NCBI GenBank assembly: GCA_031732875.1
Contig: JAVMKL010000261.1
Span: forward strand, 1-15,646
Direction: 5' to 3'
From: JAVMKJ01 sp031732875
Lineage (GTDB): Bacteria > Pseudomonadota > Gammaproteobacteria > Competibacterales > Competibacteraceae
DNA: 15,646 bases
Positions 9,268 through 15,541 of the stretch are shown piece by piece; the first letter of the stretch is position 1, and each line of letters starts with the position of its first letter. A model generated the notes under the pieces. The model did no database searches. It was not told where the DNA came from and saw only the letters and a program-made list of their open reading frames with translations. Both the position numbers and the translations under genes were made by a program.

Positions 9268-10455
9268 TCAGCGGCACGGTAGCGGATCGAGGCAAGTCGG
9301 GCAGGCGGTGTCCTGCCATTTCTCACCGCCCGTACTGCTCTGGCTCTGCAACATGGCACCGACCCAATCGACGTATGGGATCCCGGCGGATTGCTCCTCA
9401 TAGAACCGCGGACTACCCATGATCGTGTGGTAGTCGCCGTCGGCCAGATAGAAACGGAAGTTGTCGACCTCCGCGGCGTATGCATCCAGCGTCTCCAGCA
9501 TTTGGTGGTTCCAGTCGACCGCGACCTTCCGGCATGAACTACCTGGCCCATAGCGCAACTTCATTACACCCTAGAACCCAATCTGCGTGCTATCGAGAAC
9601 AGTGTTGAATTGAGAGGTATTGGTTTGGGGATACGCATCGGCGGCGATGCGAAGCAGGTCAGGGCTAGGGACAGCAGACAAATCAGTGCCAAAGACCCAC
9701 GGTGCCAGTTGTGGGTTCCACGAGTTCCGGCCGGGATTGCCCGTATCGAACGCTGCCGTGGTAACCCCTTGGCTCGCGTCGGCGATCACATACACGAGGG
9801 CGTTCGGATATGTTTCCTGGATCCACGGGAAGTTGGCCGACGCACCGTAGCCGCCGGCACTCGATCCGGTCACGAGCACTTTGTTCGGTGCGTCGAAGTT
9901 CTGCTCGATCCAGTCGAGCACGACCATAAAATTATCGAACCCACGATGCTGGATCGCGAACGTCTGCCGCGACCGGAGCAACGCCGAATTGCCGACGTTG
10001 AAATATTTCTTGGTGCTGGAACCGACGTGAAGGTCGCCGGTGCAATAGGGGATATAGACGAAGCTCCAATCCTTGACGGGGTTCACCGGGTTGTCGGAGT
10101 TGAAGATACCGTCGTAGGTCGCCGGATTCGCATCTGGATCGATGGCCGGAACGAAGGACTGCGGGAACGAGCAGGTCAGGTTGTCCCAGCATGCGCCGCC
10201 ACCCTCGAAGAAGACCACGAGATTGTTCGTGGTACCCCGTTTTGCCCAAAAGCTGAACGTGGGGTCGGTGCCGGGGAAACCGGAGCACGTTGCGGTGTGC
10301 TCTTTTCCGTCGGCACCGATTACCGATTCGAGGTTCTCGTATTTGATCCACCCGGACGGTGGCGGAACCGACTGCGTCGCTGCCACCTGCGAACTCACAA
10401 GCGCGCTGGCCAGGATTACCGAGACGCGCCACCACAGACCATCTGCTTGAGTCAT
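9268..10455 (-). pseudogene. Secreted pectin-acetylesterase/Notum-like hydrolase interrupted by one in-frame TAG
   Basis: An alpha/beta-hydrolase of the pectin acetylesterase family. ATG 10455 has GGAGAAG 5 bases upstream and begins a signal peptide (MTQADGLWWR, hydrophobic VSVILASALV, cleavage near QVAA/TQ at residue 26). Then come the oxyanion segment FFEGGGACWDN (82-92), DWSFVYIPYCTGDLHVG (129-145) and the nucleophile motif VTGSSAGGYG with S199. Codon 295 is TAG (9571-9573); the same frame then continues without any shift as GVMKLRYGPG...VDWNHQML...YLADGDYHTIM, carrying the expected catalytic histidine (H343), and ends at 9268 with a CPTC...CR tail. Without readthrough, a 294-residue product lacks the histidine. 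A single nonsense change in a formerly normal 395-residue enzyme is the simplest reading; a sequencing error is possible. Confidence 0.8.
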
Positions 10456-10560
10456 CTGCTTCTCTCCGTTGCTGGTGAATAAAGTGGCAATTTTCATATT
10501 GCATCGTTATTGATTTAGCCGAAAAGAATCGCATTACAACCAAGCAGATCGCTCGGGAAA

Positions 10561-10935
10561 GATATTTCGGCCAACCCGGTCAAGGATTGGAATTTCATCT
10601 ACATTTCCTATTGCACCGGCGACATCCACGTCGGCTCGGCTACTAAGCAGTATTTCAACGCCGGTAATCCAGCCCGGATTATTCAAAAAATGGGATGCTG
10701 GACTCCCACGCTGCGGAGTCGACAACTTCCGCTATTATCTGGCCGGTGGTACTTACCACACGATCATGCGCGGCCCGCAGTTCTATACGGAAGCTTCCGC
10801 TGGGATTCCCTACGCCGATTGGGTCGGTGCCATGTTGCAGAGCATGGGCGGTACGGGTGGTTCTGGCGGCGGGCAACATTCGGAACCCTGCCGTCCGCGG
10901 GGCTCGCTCCGAGGGACGCCTGTCGACGCACCACG
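10561..10935 (+). pseudogene. Remnant of a second pectin-acetylesterase-like gene, opposite strand
   Basis: Two stretches resemble the adjacent esterase. Frame one (about 10561-10670) reads ISANPVKDWNFIYISYC, then TGDIHVGSATKQYFNAGNP, matching residues 122-156 of the minus-strand enzyme. After an internal deletion, a different frame (about 10706-10870) reads GVDNFRYYLAGGTYHTIM, then GPQFYTEASAGIPYADW and VGAMLQSMGGTGG, matching the histidine-bearing C-terminus. The N-terminus, the GxSxG region and the reading-frame continuity are gone, so it cannot be functional. It diverges from the neighbour at 9268-10455, as if from an inverted duplication or a second acquisition followed by decay. Confidence 0.75.
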
Positions 10936-10950
10936 GCACCCGAAGGCGCC

Positions 10951-11127
10951 TCATTCGGCGATCTCGGCCGGATCGGCACCGTCGTCGCCTTCGAAGAGCA
11001 AATCCGCCCGGACCCCAAACTGCTTGAGGTCGGGACCGAGTTCCAGGTGGGTATCGACGACGCGAAACCTCACCAGCGTTCCAGTCTCGAGCAGGCTCCA
11101 TTCGGCGGGTTTTCGGGTTTCGCTCAT
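10951..11127 (-). CDS. Small 58-residue hypothetical protein coupled to the integrase remnant
   Basis: An ORF reading MSETRKPAEWSLLETGTLV and ending DDGADPAEIAE; it is acidic, soluble and has no motif I recognise. Its ATG overlaps the stop of the upstream integrase remnant as ATGA (11124-11127), which suggests it was once the translationally coupled second gene of an integrase unit. No separate ribosome site is obvious. It could be a genuine small protein, a leftover of a longer gene, or chance; the balanced composition (RFRVVDTHLELGPDLKQFGV) favours a real coding sequence. Confidence 0.45.
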   Translation of the reverse strand: MSETRKPAEWSLLETGTLVRFRVVDTHLELGPDLKQFGVRADLLFEGDDGADPAEIAE

Positions 11128-11309
11128 GCCGTTCGACGCCACGGGTTCCCAAACCGCTGGGCCGCGGTTCGGGTTATCGAAAGCGGTGTGTTTGGGATCC
11201 CAGTGTCCCAGACAATCCTGGATTGTCCGCGGATCATGCCTTTTGGTCGCGACGGCGTAGCCGCGGGCGTGGCGGAGCATGCGCGGCTGGATCTCAGGGA
11301 CATCATCGC
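11124..11309 (-). pseudogene. FimB-like tyrosine integrase, frameshifted C-terminal remnant
   Basis: The frame reads EIQPRMLRHARGYAVATK, then RHDPRTIQDCLGHWDPKHT, matching the C-terminal catalytic part of FimB/FimE-like tyrosine recombinases (HxLRHxxG...DxRxIQxxLGH). Then one extra base shifts the frame and the match goes on as ITRTAAQRFGNPW to the stop at 11124. The shift falls where the family has HTVRYTRTAA, so the nucleophilic tyrosine itself is destroyed. The first histidine of the HxLRH motif is also replaced by proline (PRMLRH). The N-terminal part is absent: the remnant abuts and slightly overlaps the end of the MEKHLA gene at 11303. Confidence 0.7.
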
Positions 11310-11794
11310 CGCCGCGATCCAGTGTCCGCCCAATACCGCCATTCTCGGAACGTCGCCGCTTGTCCGTAAAACCGGCCCCGGTCGTCGGTCAAGTTCCAGA
11401 CCGTCGCCCGTTCGATCCGGAATCGCCGCCCGGTACGCGAGATGCGTACGCCCGAATAATCGTCGATGAATCCCCGGGCCGCGACTTCCGCCAGCAGCCG
11501 CGCCCGCTCGGCCCGGTCGGGCGCTTCCGCCGTCAGGCGCGAGGGCATCTGGATCAGTTCCGCCCACGATAACTCGAATAGTTCCAAAGCAGTTCGATTG
11601 CCGTAGGTCAGAATCGGATCGAGGTCGGCGTCGTGCGACAGGACCACGAACGGCGCATGAAACAACGCCTCCGCCGCCACCTCGGGCGACAGCGCCGGGT
11701 CGAGCAGGTCGCGTCCAGTCAGAGCGTGGAAGGTGCGGCGTAACCGTTCGGTGTGTTCCACCTGGTAGCGATTAGCGGGGCACGGGGCTAACAC
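11303..11794 (-). CDS. MEKHLA-domain (PAS-like) protein
   Basis: A 163-residue stand-alone MEKHLA-domain protein. The conserved stretch runs from about residue 45 to 149: APFVVLSHDADLDPILTYGNRTALELFELSWAEL, MPSRLTAE, ARLLAEVAARGFIDDYSGVRISRTGRRFRIERATVWNL, then FYGQAATF. The domain is a PAS relative known in bacteria and at the C-terminus of plant HD-ZIP III proteins, and is thought to bind a small ligand or cofactor; no output domain is present here. The start is GTG 11794 with GAGG 7 bases upstream, overlapping the end of the upstream flavoprotein gene (9-base gap), so the two are co-translated. The last 14 residues (REWRYWADTGSRRR) are not typical and run into the integrase remnant, so the extreme C-terminus may have been replaced at the junction. 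Confidence 0.82.
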   Translation of the reverse strand: MLAPCPANRYQVEHTERLRRTFHALTGRDLLDPALSPEVAAEALFHAPFVVLSHDADLDPILTYGNRTALELFELSWAELIQMPSRLTAEAPDRAERARLLAEVAARGFIDDYSGVRISRTGRRFRIERATVWNLTDDRGRFYGQAATFREWRYWADTGSRRR

Positions 11795-11803
11795 GAGACC
11801 GCC

Positions 11804-12772
11804 TCAGGCCAGGGCCAGGCTCGCCGGCACCGCGCAGGCCGCCCGGTACTCGGTCGCCAAGCGGTCGCACAACTCGCGTACCGCAGGCACGTCGTGGATC
11901 GTGGCCACCCCGTGGCCTGCGCTCCACAGCTCGCGCCACGCCTTGGCTTCCTCGGCGAGGGACTCAAGCTTGCCCTTGCCCACCCCCTGCACCAGTTCTT
12001 CCCGCCGGTAACCGACTTTCTCCAGGCTGGGCCACAGGAAATTCGCGTTGGTGCCGGACACAGCATCGGTGTAGACGATGTCCTTCGCCGTCGCCTCCAG
12101 CAGCATCTGTTTGTAGACCTCTTGGGCGTTGGACTCCCAGGTGGCGATGAAGCGGGTGCCCAGGTAGGCGAAGTCGGCGCCGAGCACCTCCGCCGCCCGC
12201 ACCGCGTAGCCGTCGGAAATAGCGCCGCCGAGGATCAGGGTACCGTCCCAAAACTCGCGGATCTCCCGCACCAGACTGAAAGCGCTCTGGGTCCCCGCGT
12301 GCCCGCCGGCGCCGCTGGCCACCGCCACGATTCCATCGACCCCCGCCGCGATGGCTTTCCTGGCGTGGTCGGCATGGATCACGTCGGAAAACACCAGCCC
12401 GCCGTAGGCATGAACCGCCTTCACGACCTCGCCTGGGTAGCCCAGGCTGGCGATCACGAAGGGCACCTCGTGCCGGCCGATCAGTGCCAGGTCCGGCGCC
12501 ACGCGGGGGTTGGAGGAATGCAGGATGAGGTTGATACCGTAGGGCGAAACCGGCGCCGACGGGTTGGCCACCCTGGCTGCGTCGAGGGCAGCGTCGATCT
12601 CGGCCAGCCAACCATCGAGCTGCTCCGGCGTGCGCGCGTTGAGGGCCGGGAAGGTGCCGGCCACGCCGGCCTTGCAGGCCTCGATCACCAGCGCCGGGCC
12701 GGACACGAGGAACATGGGCGCTGCAATAGCGGGCAGGCGCATCGCGCCGCGAAAGGGGGAAGGAACGGTCAT
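11804..12772 (-). CDS. Nitronate monooxygenase / 2-nitropropane dioxygenase-like FMN flavoprotein
   Basis: A 322-residue TIM-barrel FMN protein of the nitronate monooxygenase family, which oxidises alkyl nitronates or acts as an NAD(P)H:flavin-dependent oxidoreductase. Visible parts: the N-terminal substrate/FMN strand LPAIAAPMFLVSGP (13-26), VFSDVIHADHARKAIAAGVDGIVAVASGAGGHAGTQ with the FMN-phosphate loop GAGGHAG (154-160) and its conserved histidine, LGGAISDG (181-188), and LGTRFIATWES (204-214). ATG 12772 has GGGAGA 5 bases upstream. It lies between the 111-aa gene (33-base gap) and the MEKHLA gene (9-base gap), all in one direction, so probably one transcript. The exact substrate cannot be told. 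Confidence 0.88.
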   Translation of the reverse strand: MTVPSPFRGAMRLPAIAAPMFLVSGPALVIEACKAGVAGTFPALNARTPEQLDGWLAEIDAALDAARVANPSAPVSPYGINLILHSSNPRVAPDLALIGRHEVPFVIASLGYPGEVVKAVHAYGGLVFSDVIHADHARKAIAAGVDGIVAVASGAGGHAGTQSAFSLVREIREFWDGTLILGGAISDGYAVRAAEVLGADFAYLGTRFIATWESNAQEVYKQMLLEATAKDIVYTDAVSGTNANFLWPSLEKVGYRREELVQGVGKGKLESLAEEAKAWRELWSAGHGVATIHDVPAVRELCDRLATEYRAACAVPASLALA

Positions 12773-12805
12773 GCGGTCTCCCGGAATCGTTGCTTGATTG
12801 GTCGT

Positions 12806-13141
12806 CTATTTTCTCATCGGCTGCTCGAGCGCTGCTCTGCGAACCTCAAGCTCGTCCAGTCTTTTCTTCAGGTCGGCTATTTCCTTCTTGATCTTGCGAA
12901 GCTCGGTCCGGTTTTTGCCGCGCGCCAGATAATCCGCGCCCAGCTCTTCGACGATGTACTGCTCGAGCTGACTTCTCAAGAGCCTGAGATAGGGATTTCC
13001 CCATACTGCCCCTTCCCGGTATTCGAGTTTGCCGGCGCGAATGCCCTTCACGATGAAATCGTGGTCGACGCCGTATTCTTTCTTCGCCGTCACGTCGCTG
13101 AGGGTACCCCCCTGGCGATTCCACTCACCGTATTCCGCCAC
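12806..13141 (-). CDS. Conserved-looking hypothetical protein with C-terminal coiled coil
   Basis: An 111-residue protein with GTG start 13141 (GGAGAG 7 bases upstream). Residues 1-75 (GEWNRQGGTLSDVTAKKEYG, DHDFIVKGIRAGKLEYREG, WGNPYLRLLRSQLEQYIVEE) look like a small winged-helix or excisionase-like module, with a helix-turn-helix-style segment followed by an EYREG beta hairpin. Residues about 78-108 (RTELRKIKKEIADLKKRLDE) are a clear coiled coil, suggesting a dimer. I do not recognise a named family; similar short proteins seem widespread in proteobacteria. DNA binding is inference. It is the first gene of the flavoprotein/MEKHLA group. Confidence 0.7.
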   Translation of the reverse strand: MAEYGEWNRQGGTLSDVTAKKEYGVDHDFIVKGIRAGKLEYREGAVWGNPYLRLLRSQLEQYIVEELGADYLARGKNRTELRKIKKEIADLKKRLDELEVRRAALEQPMRK

Positions 13142-13261
13142 GTCCGCTCTCTCCGACCTAATGGCTTCGTTCGTCTGCCGTGCATCGTACCCTCAAGGAG
13201 AGCGCTCGGTGAGATGGCAGTCGGGATAGGCCCATTCCTGATAATAGCCACCCTCCACGTC

Positions 13262-13424
13262 CGAGCGCGTTCATCGAGGCCGAGAGGTCCAGCGCCAGAA
13301 CCACCTGGGCACGCTGGCCTTCGATACCGTGCCGGTTGGTGGCGAACGCGGCTTTCCGGCCGAGATCGACGATGCACTTGCGGAGGTCGATGGATATGGG
13401 AATAGCGCCCCTTCTTAACTTGAT
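13262..13424 (-). pseudogene. N-terminal remnant of a VWA-domain (TerF-like) protein
   Basis: The frame reads ISIDLRKCIVDLGRKAAF, then HGIEGQRAQVVLALDLSASMNAL. This resembles the N-terminus of VWA-domain proteins of the tellurium-resistance/TerF type, with DLSAS as the metal-ion-dependent adhesion (MIDAS) DxSxS motif. After NAL the similarity stops; a different frame continues as DVEGGYYQEWAYPDCHLTERSP to a stop at 13193, so about 200 residues are missing. No ATG, GTG or TTG lies in frame at the expected start; an ATT at 13403 follows AGAAGGGG. Broken at the 3' end and possibly at the 5' end. Confidence 0.6.
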
Positions 13425-13460
13425 TTAAGTCAATTTAAGTCAACTTAAGTCAATATTAAA
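13421..13460. repeat. Four 10-bp phased repeats (TTAAGTCAAN type)
   Basis: Consecutive 10-base units: TGATTTAAGT, CAATTTAAGT, CAACTTAAGT, CAATATTAAA. The first three share TTAAGT and the last is degenerate. The period equals one helical turn, so a protein would meet each copy on the same face. On the minus strand they read as repeated TTGACTTAAA, which includes -35-like TTGACT hexamers, just upstream of the VWA remnant. They may be an operator/promoter array, or a decayed iteron. Confidence 0.6.
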
Positions 13461-13461
13461 G

Positions 13462-13656
13462 TTAGCTCGACTTGACGCGCCGCGCCTCAAACTCCTCCAG
13501 CGCCAGTTGCTTGAGGATGGGGATGAGTTGCCTTTGCAACAGCTTGTGTTGGCTGGTGTCCCGCGCTTCCGCCAGATAGCGCAGCATCGCCAGAACGTGG
13601 GGCAGGAGCGCATGGAGAAGGTGGTGGGGAGGTTGTGATGATAGTGGAAAAACCGG
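13462..13656 (-). pseudogene. C-terminal remnant of an unidentified gene, interrupted by the MITE
   Basis: A frame ending in TAA at 13462 reads HHLLHALLPHVLAMLRYLA, then EARDTSQHKLLQRQLIPIL, then KQLALEEFEARRVKSS, a plausible alpha-helical protein C-terminus with coding-like composition. It has no start codon in its frame before it meets the MITE at 13658. Joining the sequence across the MITE and one copy of the direct repeat (150 bases, a multiple of three) extends the frame only to a stop near 13837, so the gene was probably truncated already. I do not recognise the family. Confidence 0.4.
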
Positions 13657-13657
13657 G

Positions 13658-13797
13658 CAGCAATTCTCATTTTGGCCTGAAAGGTACGTCGGCCGTAGGG
13701 TGGGTTACGGCGCGCCTCGACCGTGACGTTCCATGGATGAAGTTTCGCAAGGCGCGCCTAACCCACCCTACGACTTACAGCAAAATGAGAATTGCTG
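13658..13797. mobile_element. MITE-like element, 140 bp, with terminal inverted repeats
   Basis: The ends are perfect 16-base inverted repeats: CAGCAATTCTCATTTT (13658-13673) and its complement (13782-13797). A second inverted pair lies inside: 13694-13716 (begins CGTAGGGTGGGTTA, ends GGCGCGCC) and 13751-13772, identical when reversed except for one base, so the element can fold into a long hairpin. The flanks carry a perfect 10-base direct repeat AAAAACCGGG (13648-13657 and 13798-13807), as expected of a target-site duplication. It encodes no transposase and would have been moved in trans. The 10-base duplication would suit an IS4-like parent, but that is inference. Confidence 0.75.
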
Positions 13798-13813
13798 AAA
13801 AACCGGGTCTGTT

Positions 13814-13843
13814 TTGGATTTTTCACTAAGTTTGTGTTACACT
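13814..13843 (+). promoter_or_regulatory. Possible promoter of the vapBC pair
   Basis: TTGGAT (13814-13819) and TACACT (13838-13843) are 18 bases apart, weak matches to -35 and -10 boxes. The -10-like box overlaps the left arm of the palindrome at 13836-13856, as is usual for autorepressed toxin-antitoxin promoters. Weak by sequence alone. Confidence 0.3.
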
Positions 13844-13856
13844 AACTCCGTGTAAC
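13836..13856. promoter_or_regulatory. 21-bp palindrome, candidate antitoxin operator
   Basis: GTTACAC (13836-13842) and GTGTAAC (13850-13856) are perfect inverted arms around a 7-base spacer, ending 18 bases before the antitoxin ATG. Ribbon-helix-helix antitoxins bind such repeats to repress their own operon, often together with the toxin. Confidence 0.6.
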
Positions 13857-13874
13857 CCTGCTAAATCCCGAACC

Positions 13875-14117
13875 ATGAAAAATATCACCATTACCCTCGA
13901 ACCCGAGGTGATCCGTTGGGTACGGATCAAAGCCGCCGAGCAGGAGATCAGCATCTCACGTTACGTGGGCGAACTGCTCAAGGAAATGATGGAGGCGAGC
14001 CCGCAGTACGAACACGCCAGGCGGCAGTACCTCGCCCTGCCCCCCAAACCGCTGGGCAACCCGGACGAGCCCTTACCCAAGCGGGAAGCGATCTATGACC
14101 GCGCTGTACTTCGCTGA
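13875..14117 (+). CDS. Ribbon-helix-helix antitoxin (VapB-type)
   Basis: An 80-residue protein. Residues 3-40 (ITITLEPEVIRWVRIKAAEQ and EISISRYVGELLKEMM) form a ribbon-helix-helix DNA-binding fold: an alternating N-terminal strand, helix, a turn at the ISISRYV segment and a second helix. The C-terminal 40 residues are proline-rich and charged (LPPKPLGNPDEPLPKREAIYD), the usual flexible part that wraps around and inhibits the PIN toxin. It overlaps the toxin start by 23 bases, giving coupled translation. Together with the palindrome upstream this is a standard autoregulated antitoxin. Confidence 0.85.
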   Translation: MKNITITLEPEVIRWVRIKAAEQEISISRYVGELLKEMMEASPQYEHARRQYLALPPKPLGNPDEPLPKREAIYDRAVLR

Positions 14118-14520
14118 TACCAATTTGCTGATCCATGCCCGCGACCCGCGGCGCGACCCCGTCAAACACCAACGCGCCCGCCAGTGGTTGGAACAGCTCT
14201 GGCGTGACCGAAGCGGCCGGCTCAGCACCCAAGTTTTGAACGAATATTATGCGGTGGTCACGCAAAAGTTGACGCCTGCCCTCTCGCCCGACGAAGCCCA
14301 GATCGAAATCCGTACCTTCTTTGCCTGGCGCCCGCACGTCCTCGACACCGCCACGATCGAGCAGGCTTGGCAGGTGCAGGGGCGCTATCGCTTCAATTGG
14401 TGGGATGCGCTCATCGTCGCCGCCGCCCAGCTCAGCGGCTGTGGCCAATTGCTGACGGAAGGCTTACAGGCCGACCAGAACCTGGATGGTTTGGTCGTTG
14501 TCGATCCGTTCGCGCCTTGA
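14095..14520 (+). CDS. PIN-domain ribonuclease toxin (VapC-type)
   Basis: A 141-residue PIN-domain RNase, the toxin of the pair. Acidic metal-binding positions: D8 in YFADTNLLIHA, E50 in STQVLNEYYAV, D104 in FNWWDALIVAAA. The final block reads LLTEGLQADQNLDGLVVVDPF; the common form is LLTEDLQ, so the usual aspartate after the glutamate is glycine, while E122 is kept. Whether activity is full is therefore uncertain, but the protein has normal length and frame. The ATG at 14095 lies inside the antitoxin gene. VapC toxins typically cut tRNA or rRNA when the antitoxin is degraded. Confidence 0.87.
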   Translation: MTALYFADTNLLIHARDPRRDPVKHQRARQWLEQLWRDRSGRLSTQVLNEYYAVVTQKLTPALSPDEAQIEIRTFFAWRPHVLDTATIEQAWQVQGRYRFNWWDALIVAAAQLSGCGQLLTEGLQADQNLDGLVVVDPFAP

Positions 14521-14618
14521 ATCGCCACGCCGAGTGGCTGGTTGGAAGAGACCGTGATACCCAATGAACAGCCAGGTGGGCGATGCTCGCTTGACCTGGC
14601 TCCCTGGCAATTCGGCTG

Positions 14619-14720
14619 GTGGACATCAAGGCCCTGCTCGGCCACGAGAGCGTCGCCACCATCCAGATCGACACCAACGTCGGGCAGGAGCAGATGGAGC
14701 AGGTGGTGAATCAGCTGTAG
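14619..14720 (+). pseudogene. C-terminal tail of a tyrosine recombinase (XerC/XerD-like)
   Basis: The frame reads VDIKALLGHESVATIQIDTN, then VGQEQMEQVVNQL, then stop, matching the end of XerC/XerD-type integrases (ALLGHxSxxTTQIYTHV). At the catalytic position tyrosine is aspartate (IDTN for IYTH) and the next histidine is asparagine, each explainable by one base change. No upstream catalytic region is present within the preceding 100 bases, so only a dead tail remains. It probably marks an old integration end next to the toxin-antitoxin pair. Confidence 0.7.
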
Positions 14721-15145
14721 GCGCCAGGATCGTTCGATGCCAACGAGCTTACCACCGGGGTAGCGGTACAACGGGTGTCATCACCGCCGGCTGTCGATAG
14801 CCGACCCGAGGTGGCCCGTAGTCACCGTGGGAACCTTGATGGTGCACTCGGTAAGCGTTTTCGTTGTCACCCTGGTAGTCGCCGAGACGCGCACGGCAAC
14901 GAGCCGGAACCGTATGAAGCGACGGCCCTCGATAGCTCTGATATTATGCAGCGCGCGAGACTGGCGGATAGGAGCAAGGCGAGATGAGCAGAGCAGCGCA
15001 GCGTATTAATGGTCGAGTAATGGTCGAGTGAAGGTTAAAACGTTTGGGGAACTTAAAAGCACCGGATGGAAGGAGTGGACGGAGTGTGCTTTTGAAATAT
15101 GCATTATTCGATAAAACGACAATTTCTATCACCCAGAGAATAACT
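14721..15145. other. Stretch without a recognisable gene
   Basis: No reading frame here has clear coding character or a match I recognise. A perfect 11-base tandem pair, TAATGGTCGAG, lies at 15007-15028. From about 15030 the sequence becomes AT-rich, matching the gene at 15146, so a junction between segments of different origin probably lies near 15000-15060. Confidence 0.5.
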
Positions 15146-15541
15146 ATGCAAATCAAATTTATGGCCGCTATATTTACAAGTCTGTTCGTTATCTCAAATG
15201 CAGTTATCGCTGAAGAGTGCAGTAATCGATCAGAAGATTCAGTTTTTATTATGGATTGCCTTTCAGCGCGTTATAAAGCAGCAAATCAGGAATTAAACGC
15301 GATATACAGTGAAGCAATGAAATCGCTTTCAAGCGATGGAAAGAAAAAACTTAAAGAAAGTCAAGAAGCATGGCTTAAATATCGTGATGCCAGTCTTGCA
15401 TTTATAACGGAAGTCAATAGAAACACGGGGTCTACCGGTAATTTTATAATTGAGGATTACAGAGCAACTCTTGTGAAAAAAAGAGCTTCAGAATTGAAGT
15501 ATATACTTAGCGGCCCTGATGCAGGCCCAGCCGAATGGTAA
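15146..15541 (+). CDS. Secreted DUF1311 / LprI-like small protein
   Basis: A 131-residue protein with a signal peptide (MQIKFMAAIFTSLFVISNAV, cleavage near VIA/EE at residue 22). The mature part has two cysteines (C25, C38) and the DUF1311/LprI pattern: ECSNRSE, IMDCLSARYKAANQELNAIY, then SQEAWLKYRDASLAF (W76), as in the family's QxxWxxYRDxxC, although the final cysteine is missing. LprI of mycobacteria inhibits lysozyme, so a periplasmic role against cell-wall lytic enzymes is possible but not shown. I chose ATG 15146 because the signal peptide starts there; GAGA lies 8 bases upstream. It is AT-rich unlike the rest of the window, suggesting horizontal origin. Confidence 0.8.
   Translation: MQIKFMAAIFTSLFVISNAVIAEECSNRSEDSVFIMDCLSARYKAANQELNAIYSEAMKSLSSDGKKKLKESQEAWLKYRDASLAFITEVNRNTGSTGNFIIEDYRATLVKKRASELKYILSGPDAGPAEW

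Noticed and set aside
9268..10455. Readthrough of the TAG as pyrrolysine or by recoding
   Set aside because: No pyrrolysine machinery is visible and the esterase family has no known special residue there; a simple nonsense mutation is more economical.
15007..15028. TAATGGTCGAG tandem repeat as a CRISPR or iteron
   Set aside because: Only two copies with no spacer; too short to call anything beyond a tandem duplication.
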